Assembly: GCA_001942045.1 (NCBI GenBank)
Contig: MSTD01000003.1
Coordinates: 176,545 to 240,544, forward strand
Direction of reading: 5' to 3'
DNA: 64,000 nucleotides
Source of the DNA: Mycolicibacterium porcinum
GTDB taxonomy: Bacteria; Actinomycetota; Actinomycetes; Mycobacteriales; Mycobacteriaceae
Shown here: piece after piece, positions 57,397 through 64,000 of the stretch
How positions within the stretch are numbered: the first letter of the stretch is position 1
How the letters are laid out: the number at the start of each line of letters is the position of its first letter
Notes under the pieces: generated by a model
Told to the model about the DNA's origin: nothing
The model's input: only the letters and a program-made list of their open reading frames with translations
Databases searched by the model: none
Position numbers and translations under genes: made by a program

Positions 57397-58296
57397 TCAG
57401 GGCAGCAGCTCAGTGCGCCGCTGCTCCTCCCACAGCGCCATCCGGGTCCGCGCGGACTCCCCGATCGCATCCATCACCAACGGGATGAGAAGTTCGGTGA
57501 TCAGAAACCCGGCCGCCATGCTCTGGTACACGGTGCCCACGGTGCTCGACGCGGCCAACACCACCTCGGCCTCCGGTGCCACCGGACAGGCCAGATCGTC
57601 GGTGATGAGCAGGACGGTGGCCCCGGCGCGATGTACCCGCTGCGCCAGCTCCGCCGCACTGCGCTGGTAACGGTGGTAGTCGAACAGCACCACCACGTCG
57701 CTGCGCGACAGCTCGAGCAGCGCGCCGAGATCTCCTCCGGTGGGGTCGGCGAGCGCCCGCACCCTGGGACGCAACTGCTCGAGATGCGCCGCCAGGTGCA
57801 GCGCCAGCAGATGCGAGAAGCGGCCGCCGTGCAGGTACACGGTGCGGCTGGTGTCGGCCAGCAGCGCGACAGCGGCCTCGAGGGCGGATTCGGGAAGCAT
57901 CGCCAGCGTCCGGGCGGCCTGGTCGCTCTGCGCTTGGGCCTGCTGCAGCAGACGCTCCAAGAGGCCGCCGGCCGGCGGCGCGTCCGGCAACCGGGTGATC
58001 GGTCCGCTGGATCGGCTCGACAGCTCGGCACGCAATGTGACCTGCAGATCGGCGAAGCCGTCGTAACCCAGAGACTGCGCGAAACGCAGCACGGTCGGGG
58101 GGCTCACCTCGGCCCGCTCGGCGAGCCGGGCCGCACTCGCCAACCCGGCGCTCGGATAGTCGGCGAGCAGTGCCCGGCCCACTCGGCGTTCGGCTTTGCT
58201 CAGCGTCGGGAGGGCCGCGGTGGTGCGCGCCTCCACGGTCTGCGCGCCCGACGCCGCTTGTGCAGCTTGTGCGGGTTCTTGGGCCACGATGCTCAA
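57397..58296 (-). CDS. MurR/RpiR-family transcriptional regulator
   Basis: About 299 residues. The N-terminal HTH_6 domain has LSKAERRVGRALLADYP and SPPTVLRFAQSLGYDGFADLQ (recognition helix). The C-terminal SIS phosphosugar-binding-type domain contains TVYLHGGRFSHLLALHLA and SDVVVLFDYHRYQRSAAELAQ. A TTG at 58296 overlaps the stop of the amidotransferase gene (TTGA) and is chosen as start; a GTG three codons later is the alternative. It is co-transcribed after the amidotransferase and divergent from the glutamine synthetase-like operon, which it probably controls. The ligand is unknown; RpiR proteins sense sugar phosphates or other small catabolic intermediates. Confidence 0.82.
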   Translation of the reverse strand: MSIVAQEPAQAAQAASGAQTVEARTTAALPTLSKAERRVGRALLADYPSAGLASAARLAERAEVSPPTVLRFAQSLGYDGFADLQVTLRAELSSRSSGPITRLPDAPPAGGLLERLLQQAQAQSDQAARTLAMLPESALEAAVALLADTSRTVYLHGGRFSHLLALHLAAHLEQLRPRVRALADPTGGDLGALLELSRSDVVVLFDYHRYQRSAAELAQRVHRAGATVLLITDDLACPVAPEAEVVLAASSTVGTVYQSMAAGFLITELLIPLVMDAIGESARTRMALWEEQRRTELLP

Positions 58297-59090
58297 TCTG
58301 CCATGACCGGCACCGAAGTCATCGACAAGTCGCTCATGGAGATCGCGGTGACGCTTTCCGGCGGCAACGGCTGCCAGTCCAGGTCGCCGAAACCGGTCGA
58401 ACCGATGACGAGCGTGCCGTCCGCAGGCCTGGCCCACCGCAGAGCGAAGTAGTCCTCAAGATGTTCGGTGGGCAGATCGGCCGCGGTGATTTCCTCGACG
58501 TCCTCGTCCGGCAGATAACTGTGCGCGTGGGCATGCACGGCGATCAACTGCCCCTCCCCGAGGATCAGTGCGTTGAGGCTGGCCTCCGGGTACTGCGGTC
58601 GCAGTTGCGCCACCGCCCGGCGGACCGCTTCCGCCAGATCCGGTGCGGTGCGACGGTGCTGACGAATGATGCCGAAGTAGCGCTCACTGTCCGTGGTGCC
58701 GCGCACCGACGCCGCGATGTCCGGATCCAGCAGCTCGTCCAGCGGGCCGGCGGGTTTGATGGAACCGTTGTGCGCCATGGCAATTCCGTCGGCGACGAAC
58801 GGGTGCGAGTTCTGCGGCTGCACCGCCAGGCCATTGGTGGCCCAACGCAGGTGGACCACGCTGGCCAGCGCGTCCGGGCCGGACACCGCGGCCGCGAAGG
58901 CCGGGTCGTCGAGTGCGCTGCCTGGGGATACCTCGACGCTCGGAGTCTGTCCGGCCTGCTCGATCCGGGCAATGCCCCAACCGTCACCGTGCACCTTGGT
59001 CAGTGCCACGAAGTCCTTGAGGACGTGCGCCCCGACCGCGTCGGAGACGGATATCGGCTGTGCTGACACCACACCCAGCAGTCGGCACAT
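58293..59090 (-). CDS. Class II glutamine amidotransferase (YafJ/EgtC-like)
   Basis: 265-residue Ntn-hydrolase. The ATG at 59090 places MCRLLGVVS at the N-terminus, so Cys2 becomes the nucleophile after Met removal, decisive for the start choice. Further family features: HGDGWGIA, VHLRWATNGLAV, NSHPFVADGIAMAHNGSI (oxyanion and substrate residues) and TDSERYF. This stand-alone class hydrolyses glutamine or gamma-glutamyl amides; EgtC of ergothioneine synthesis belongs to it, but no egt genes are here. Beside a glutamine synthetase-like gene it may release the gamma-glutamyl group from pathway intermediates (inference). It heads a two-gene operon with the RpiR regulator. Confidence 0.82.
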   Translation of the reverse strand: MCRLLGVVSAQPISVSDAVGAHVLKDFVALTKVHGDGWGIARIEQAGQTPSVEVSPGSALDDPAFAAAVSGPDALASVVHLRWATNGLAVQPQNSHPFVADGIAMAHNGSIKPAGPLDELLDPDIAASVRGTTDSERYFGIIRQHRRTAPDLAEAVRRAVAQLRPQYPEASLNALILGEGQLIAVHAHAHSYLPDEDVEEITAADLPTEHLEDYFALRWARPADGTLVIGSTGFGDLDWQPLPPESVTAISMSDLSMTSVPVMAD

Positions 59091-59137
59091 GGATTCCGCC
59101 CTCCGTCTCGGGACCTTCAAGCCCAAAATCTAACAAA

Positions 59138-59152
59138 TCGATCTTAGATCGA
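59138..59152. promoter_or_regulatory. Palindrome in the divergent promoter region of the glutamine synthetase-like operon
   Basis: TCGATC-TTA-GATCGA, a perfect 15-bp inverted repeat in an AT-rich 130-base region between the amidotransferase start (59090) and the glutamine synthetase-like start (59221). Candidate operator for the RpiR protein encoded next to it. Further AT-rich sequence (59153-59172) may hold the -10/-35 elements. Confidence 0.45.
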
Positions 59153-59220
59153 CGATATTAAAGATTCTGAAACATTCATGACATAGCGTACGCGGAGAGT
59201 CAGCACCTCAGGAGGGACAT

Positions 59221-60540
59221 ATGCCGGCAGCCAACACGTCACGCACCGAGGATCTACGCGCACACGGTGTCGAGATCGTGGCTGGATCACTGACCGACCT
59301 GGCCGGCGTAACCCGAGCCAAATACGTTCCGCTGCAGCGCCTCTCCGCGTTCGAGAAATCCGGCATGGGCGTGTCACCGTCGTGGAGTGTGTTCTGCGTC
59401 GACAGCGGCATCGCCTTCACCCCCGACATCGGCGTGGTGGGCGACCTGCGGATCCGAATCGATCCCGACGATCTGCGCCTGATCGACGACGGCGTGGCCT
59501 GGGCACCCGCGAGCCTGCACGACCAGCACGGCAACCCGGCGCCGCTGTGCACCCGGTCCCTGCTGAGCGAGATCGAACGCTCCGCGGCGGATCGCGGACT
59601 GACCCCGTTGGCCGGGGCCGAACTGGAGTTCACCCTGCTCTCGGACGACGGCGACCACGCCAGCGCCGAACCCTGGTCGCCATACGGCATGCGGACCTCA
59701 CTCGACCGCTCCGGATTCCTCGTCGACCTCGCGCTCGCGGCCGAGATGGCCGGACTCGAGATCGAGCAGCTGCACACCGAATACGGGCATGACCAGGTCG
59801 AAGTGTCGCTGGCCCCGGCCGCACCGGTGGCCGTCGCCGACAGCGTCATCCTGGCCCGGATCGTGATCGGCCGGGTGGCCGCCCGCCACGGACTGAAGGT
59901 CTCGTTCTCCCCGGTCCCGTTCGAAGGTGAGGCCGGCAACGGTGCCCACCTGCACCTGTCCCTGGCCGATGCCGACGGGCCACTGCTGTCCGGCGGCACG
60001 GGCCCGCACGGTCTGCGCGACACCGGACAATCCGCCATCGCCGGAGTTCTCGACGGACTGCCGGATCTGCTCGGCGTGTACGCCGGCTCGACGCTCTCGG
60101 CGGCCCGTCTCAAACCCGGGAACTGGGCCGGCGCCACCAAATGCTGGGGCTTGGAGAATCGCGAAGCCGCGGTGCGCTTCATCGCCGCGACGCCGGGGAA
60201 TCCGCACGGCGCCAACGTCGAACTGAAGATCATCGACCCGAGCGCCAACCCGTACCTGGCCGCCGCGGCACTACTCGGCAGTGCGCTGCGCGGGATCGAC
60301 AAGGCCCTCCCGTTGCCGTCCGAGGTCACCGACGATCCCGCCGCCACCGCCTCGCCACCCCTGCCCACCGACCACCGCGTGGTGCTCGAGACGCTCGAAT
60401 CCTCCTCGCTGGCGGCGGATCTGCTGACACCGGCCGTCATCCAGGGACTCGTCGCCGTGCGCCGCCACGAGCTCACCACCTACGGCGACCGCCCGCTCGC
60501 CGAAACCTGCCAGGCCCTACGCCTGGCCTGGAGTTGCTGA
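59221..60540 (+). CDS. Glutamine synthetase-like gamma-glutamyl ligase
   Basis: 439-residue GlnA-type ligase, which uses ATP to join glutamate (or a similar acid) to an amine. Seen: an N-terminal beta-grasp half; GAELEFTLLSDDGD (metal-binding glutamates); EYGHDQVEVSL; GNGAHLHLSLAD, the variant of the GxGxHxHxS ammonia/Glu site; and WGLENREAAVRF with the ATP/Glu-binding arginine. It is shorter than housekeeping GlnA and lacks the NLYDLP adenylylation tyrosine region, so it is not nitrogen-regulated in that manner. Such proteins often gamma-glutamylate amines (PuuA-like). ATG with AGGAGGG. First gene of an operon with a permease, aminotransferase and amidohydrolase. Confidence 0.85.
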   Translation: MPAANTSRTEDLRAHGVEIVAGSLTDLAGVTRAKYVPLQRLSAFEKSGMGVSPSWSVFCVDSGIAFTPDIGVVGDLRIRIDPDDLRLIDDGVAWAPASLHDQHGNPAPLCTRSLLSEIERSAADRGLTPLAGAELEFTLLSDDGDHASAEPWSPYGMRTSLDRSGFLVDLALAAEMAGLEIEQLHTEYGHDQVEVSLAPAAPVAVADSVILARIVIGRVAARHGLKVSFSPVPFEGEAGNGAHLHLSLADADGPLLSGGTGPHGLRDTGQSAIAGVLDGLPDLLGVYAGSTLSAARLKPGNWAGATKCWGLENREAAVRFIAATPGNPHGANVELKIIDPSANPYLAAAALLGSALRGIDKALPLPSEVTDDPAATASPPLPTDHRVVLETLESSSLAADLLTPAVIQGLVAVRRHELTTYGDRPLAETCQALRLAWSC

Positions 60541-60565
60541 CCGCTCATTCCCGAAGGGAGCATCG

Positions 60566-62059
60566 ATGACCACCAGTGCCGCTGCCGACCCCGACCAACT
60601 ACCCCACCGACGCCTACCGTTCTGGGTCGCGCTGGCGTTGTCGGTCGCGACGGTCGGCCCCACCCTGGCGATGTCCGGGAACGGGCAGGGCCTGATCGGC
60701 ACGGTGGGCAAGGCCATCCCGCTGGTCTTCCTGATCGGCTTGGTCGGCGTCTCGCTCGTCGGCTACAGCTTCGTCCGGCTCACCCGTCACCTCAACCACG
60801 CCGGGTCCGCCTACGCGCTCGTCGGCGGCACCGTGGGTCCACGCACCGGGTTCTTCTCCGGCTTCGCGATGCTCGGCGCCTACGTCGGGTTCTCAATCGG
60901 AACCCTTGCGCTGACAGCGGCTTTCACGAATGCGTTCATCGCACAGCTGCAACCGGGCAACGACAACCCCTACCAGGTGCCGTGGCTGGTCATCGTGGTG
61001 ATCGGCGCGGCCATCTCGTTCGCCCTGGCCGGTCGCGACATCAGGGTGCTGGCCAAGATTCTGCTGGGCATCGAGGGCATCGGCATCGTGGCCATGATCG
61101 TGCTGGTGATCGCGATCTTCGCGAAAGGTGGAGCCCCGACAACCGGACTCGACTTCAGCGTGTTCTCCTTCTCCGGCAGTGGTGTCTCGCCTTCGGCCGT
61201 CCTCAGCGGTGTGGTCGCGGCGTTCCTGTCCTGGGCCGGGTTCGAGGCCTGCGCGTCGATGGGTGAGGAGACCGACAACCCCGGCCGCAACATCCCCCGG
61301 GCACTGGGCGGAACGTTGATCCTCACCGGTGTGCTGTTCGTCGTCGTGATGTTCGCCCAGGTGATCGGCTTCGGCACCGACGAGGCCGGGCTCGGGGCGT
61401 TCCAGGGTTCGGGAAACACCTTGGGAGACTTGGGCAGCAGCTACATCGGCCAGTGGTTCTCGCTGCTCATCATCTTCACCGCCACCGTCGCCGCGTTCGG
61501 CTGCCACATGGCGACCGCAGCGACCTCGGGCCGCATGCTGTTCGCGTTCGGTCGTGACGGCTTCGGCCCGAAGTCCTTGGCGCACATCCATGAGGCCACC
61601 GGCGGACCGCGGCGGGCCACCTGGCTGGTGGTGGGACTGGCTCTGGTGGTGGACGTGATCTGTGGCCTGCTCGACTGGCCGCACATGGGTACCGGCAACG
61701 CCGCGATCGACACATACTTCCTGTTCGCGGTGGCCGGCTCGGTCTGCCTGATGGTGTGCTACCTGCTGGTCGAGATCGCCGCCGCCTGGTTCGTCGGGGC
61801 ACCAAAGTTCGTCGGGGTGCACGGCGGCCACGGCAAGGTGCTCGGACTGGCGTTGCCGCTATTGGGTGCCGTGGTGATCGCCGTGGTGCTGTGGTTCAAC
61901 GTGAAAGACGCCGAAACCTGGACCGCGGCACCGCTGTTGGGGCTGTACTGGTGCGCCGTCGGTCTGGCGATCGCACTGGCGGCCTCGGGAATCGCCAAGC
62001 GCGTAGGTGAATCGCTGACCGCCGAGCTGGCGCTGACCCCACCCGTGGAGGTCCGGTGA
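60566..62059 (+). CDS. APC-family amino acid/amine permease
   Basis: 497-residue transporter with about 12 predicted membrane helices. The N-terminal cytosolic tail is followed by FWVALALSVATVGPTLAMSG (helix 1 with the unwound Gly-rich ligand site), AGSAYALVGGTVGPRTGF (helix 2) and SWAGFEACASMGEETDNPGRNIPRA, the conserved APC segment after helix 6. It takes up amino acids, polyamines or similar amines. ATG at 60566 after GAAGGGAGCATCG. It is 25 bases after the ligase gene, and the aminotransferase start overlaps its stop, so it is clearly in the same operon and likely imports the substrate of the pathway. Confidence 0.9.
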   Translation: MTTSAAADPDQLPHRRLPFWVALALSVATVGPTLAMSGNGQGLIGTVGKAIPLVFLIGLVGVSLVGYSFVRLTRHLNHAGSAYALVGGTVGPRTGFFSGFAMLGAYVGFSIGTLALTAAFTNAFIAQLQPGNDNPYQVPWLVIVVIGAAISFALAGRDIRVLAKILLGIEGIGIVAMIVLVIAIFAKGGAPTTGLDFSVFSFSGSGVSPSAVLSGVVAAFLSWAGFEACASMGEETDNPGRNIPRALGGTLILTGVLFVVVMFAQVIGFGTDEAGLGAFQGSGNTLGDLGSSYIGQWFSLLIIFTATVAAFGCHMATAATSGRMLFAFGRDGFGPKSLAHIHEATGGPRRATWLVVGLALVVDVICGLLDWPHMGTGNAAIDTYFLFAVAGSVCLMVCYLLVEIAAAWFVGAPKFVGVHGGHGKVLGLALPLLGAVVIAVVLWFNVKDAETWTAAPLLGLYWCAVGLAIALAASGIAKRVGESLTAELALTPPVEVR

Positions 62060-63351
62060 ACACGCTCTACGCCCGCGATGAAGCCGCCATCGCCGGGATA
62101 GAGAAGCTCCGGTTCTTCCCGCTGGAGGTCGTTTCCGGCCACGGCTGCACATTGGTCACACCCGATGGCCGGGAACTGCTCGACCTGTCGGCCACCTGGA
62201 CGGCTTCTGGTCTCGGACACGGGCATCCCGCGGTCGTCGAGGCGGTCAGCCGGGCTGTGCGCAGCGCGCCGGGTTCCGGCGGCCTGTCGGCGGTGCATCC
62301 CGACTCGGTAGGACTGGCCGAGGACCTGCTGGATCTGGTCCCCGGATCGGGTGAGCGCCGGGTCTACCTGGGCCATGCCGGATCCGACGCCAACGACGTC
62401 GCGTTGCGCGCCTGCCGGCACGCCACCGGGCGGCGGACGGTGCTGGCGTTCGAGCACAGCTATCACGGTGGCGTTGGCGTCGCGATGGGAGTGTCCGGAG
62501 TCCACGTCGACGCCGGCGTCGCACCGGATCCCGACGCAGTTTTCCTGCCGTACCCCAACCCGTTCCGCCCGGCTTCGGGTGATGTCGCCGCCGACGTGGC
62601 GGCCTGCCTGAAGCTGGCCGACCATCACCTGGCCACGGGCGCGATCGCGTGTCTGATCGTCGAGCCGATCCTGTCCGACGGCGGCCTCGTGGTCCCGCCG
62701 GACGGCTTCCTGGCCGAGCTGCATGCCCTTTGCCGGCGCCACGCGGTGCCGATGATCTGCGACGAGGTCAAGATGGGCCTGGGCCGGCCGGGCACCCTGC
62801 ACGCGTTCGAGCACGACGGTGTGGTGCCCGACATCGTCACGTTCGGCAAGGTGCTGGGCGGGGGTCTGCCACTGTCGGCAGCGGTCGGCCCGGCCGGCCT
62901 GCTCGATAAGCCGGCCGCCTCAGCCCTGCTGACCACCGCGGGCAATCCGATCTGCACCGCGGCCGGCCGGGCTGTGCTGGCCACCATCACGGGCGAACAG
63001 CTACCCGAGCGAGCCGCCAAAGTCGGTGCGGTACTGCAGGATGCGCTGCGGGCCGTGGATGCCGAACAAGTGGGTGACGTGCGGGGCCGCGGTCTGGCGA
63101 TCGGCCTGGAACTCGTCGACCCGGCGACCGGCGAACCCGACTCGCGGCTCGCGGCACAGGTCAGCTATCGGGCCTGGGAACTCGGCGCGGTGGTGTACTA
63201 CGTCGGCGGCAACGTTCTGGAGATCACCCCGCCGCTCGTGCTGTCCGAGGATGAGGCGCACCGCGCCGCCGAGATCATCGGCGCGGCCATCGCGGACGCC
63301 GCCGCAGGGAAGGTCGATGCCGAGGAGGTTGCGCGCTATGCCGGATGGTGA
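62056..63351 (+). CDS. Class III PLP-dependent aminotransferase
   Basis: 431-residue fold-type I aminotransferase. Seen: SATWTASGLGHGHPAVVEA, LGHAGSDANDVALRACR (phosphate cup), HSYHGG, ICDEVKMGLGRPG with the Asp that binds the pyridine nitrogen, and TFGKVLGGGLPLSA with the Schiff-base lysine K265. Class III members act on omega-amino groups such as GABA, putrescine or beta-alanine. The GTG at 62056 overlaps the permease stop (GTGA). Near its end GAGGAGG serves as ribosome site for the amidohydrolase, which starts 14 bases before this gene ends. Confidence 0.9.
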   Translation: MNTLYARDEAAIAGIEKLRFFPLEVVSGHGCTLVTPDGRELLDLSATWTASGLGHGHPAVVEAVSRAVRSAPGSGGLSAVHPDSVGLAEDLLDLVPGSGERRVYLGHAGSDANDVALRACRHATGRRTVLAFEHSYHGGVGVAMGVSGVHVDAGVAPDPDAVFLPYPNPFRPASGDVAADVAACLKLADHHLATGAIACLIVEPILSDGGLVVPPDGFLAELHALCRRHAVPMICDEVKMGLGRPGTLHAFEHDGVVPDIVTFGKVLGGGLPLSAAVGPAGLLDKPAASALLTTAGNPICTAAGRAVLATITGEQLPERAAKVGAVLQDALRAVDAEQVGDVRGRGLAIGLELVDPATGEPDSRLAAQVSYRAWELGAVVYYVGGNVLEITPPLVLSEDEAHRAAEIIGAAIADAAAGKVDAEEVARYAGW

Positions 63352-64000
63352 CATCACTGGCCCGATGATCGACGTGTTCGACGGGGTCCACAACCTCGTG
63401 CCCGACGCGCTCGCCGAGCATCTGCACACGATCCGGTTGATCGACCACCACGTGCACGGAACGTTCCACAAGCCCGTCGACCGGGCCGGCTTCGAAGCCT
63501 CGATCAACGAAGGGTCCACCGACCCGATACCGGGCTTCATGACGCAGTTCGACTCACCGCTCGGCCTGTCGATCCGGCGGTGGTGCGCACCGGTTCTCGG
63601 CCTGCCCACCCACGCCGACGCCGACACCTACTGGAAGCGCCGTAGCGAACACACACCGGACGCGCTGGCGGCGCTGATGCTGCCGCCGGCCGGGGTCGAA
63701 CGCTGGATCGTCGACACCGGATTCCAGGGCGATCTCATCACCACCCCGCAACGACTCACCGAACTCAGCGGCCGTCCGTCCTCCGAGATCTTGCGGCTGG
63801 AGCAGTTGGCGCAGGACCTCCTCGAGTCCGGCACCAGCCCAGAGGCGTTTCCCGACGCATTCCGGTCCGCGCTGTCAGACGCCGTCGACTCCCGGGACAT
63901 AGTGGGTACCAAGACGATTGCGGCCTACCGCACGTCGTTCGACATCGACTGGTCCCGCCCCGCCGAGCAGCAGGTGATCGAGCATGCCCGCGACCTGAGC
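63338..64000 (+). CDS. Amidohydrolase-superfamily protein (3' end beyond window)
   Basis: The first 221 residues are visible; the frame is open at the window end. The ATG at 63338 follows GAGGAGG (63322-63328) inside the aminotransferase gene, an overlap of 14 bases. LIDHHVHGTFHKP contains the HxH metal-binding motif at the start of the TIM barrel of amidohydrolases. The visible part then has RWIVDTGFQGD and a helical insertion. The pairing with a glutamine synthetase-like enzyme recalls FluG-type proteins, in which an amidohydrolase domain is fused to a glutamine synthetase domain; here they are separate genes of one operon. Likely hydrolyses a C-N bond in the pathway. Confidence 0.75.
   Translation, partial: MPDGDITGPMIDVFDGVHNLVPDALAEHLHTIRLIDHHVHGTFHKPVDRAGFEASINEGSTDPIPGFMTQFDSPLGLSIRRWCAPVLGLPTHADADTYWKRRSEHTPDALAALMLPPAGVERWIVDTGFQGDLITTPQRLTELSGRPSSEILRLEQLAQDLLESGTSPEAFPDAFRSALSDAVDSRDIVGTKTIAAYRTSFDIDWSRPAEQQVIEHARDLS

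Overview
This is a GC-rich chromosomal segment of a rapidly growing mycobacterium (Mycolicibacterium-type). The assignment rests on gene content: succinate dehydrogenase 1 (Sdh1), fadE5, fadA2-fabG4-htdX, MmpS/MmpL transporters, FAAL/PapA/Pks lipid genes and a type VII secretion-like gene trio. The species cannot be named from the sequence. No rRNA, tRNA, insertion sequence, prophage or CRISPR array was seen.

Layout. 0-2.1 kb: end of an EamA-type transporter, a secreted protein and a PEP mutase/isocitrate lyase-like enzyme. 2.3-6.2 kb: the sdh1 operon (small Rv0250c-like protein, SdhC, SdhA, SdhB) behind a 26-bp perfect palindrome that fits a CRP site, closed by a long hairpin. 6.3-7.8 kb: small protein, flavin reductase, Gap/Sap-like membrane protein. 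7.8-26.7 kb: a five-gene locus with the content of the trehalose polyphleate (TPP) pathway: fadD23-like FAAL, secreted PE-PPE-domain hydrolase, mmpL10, papA3, and divergently a 3716-residue bimodular PKS. 26.7-29.9 kb: an oxidoreductase and fadE5. 30-41.5 kb: a variable stretch with a phospholipase D-like protein, small membrane proteins, TetR + MmpS/MmpL, an NmrA-like protein, a two-component system and a luciferase-like oxidoreductase. 41.5-41.9 kb: a gene-free region rich in RNA-like hairpins. 41.9-45.5 kb: fadA2 divergent from fabG4-htdX. 45.6-51.1 kb: an SMC-like jetC-jetB-jetA (Wadjet/Ept) operon without an adjacent jetD. 51.3-57.4 kb: CoA-transferase, O-methyltransferase, a lipoprotein/hydrolase/EspC-like trio and a TetR. 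57.4-64 kb: an RpiR regulator and glutamine amidotransferase divergent from a glutamine synthetase-like enzyme, APC permease, class III aminotransferase and amidohydrolase, probably a nitrogen-compound catabolic unit that runs off the window.

How it fits together. The order htdX-fabG4-fadA2 ... fadE5-flavin reductase-sdh1 is the M. tuberculosis Rv0241c-Rv0250c backbone. Here the TPP locus sits between the flavin reductase and fadE5, and about 12 kb of other genes sit between fadE5 and fadA2. From memory of M. smegmatis, the glycopeptidolipid genes occupy that second slot there; no mps genes are visible here. fadE5 and the fadA2/fabG4 divergent region share a TTAC-N6-GTAA palindrome, which suggests a common repressor of fatty-acid genes. 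Gene names are given by family recognition and synteny recalled from training, not from a database search.
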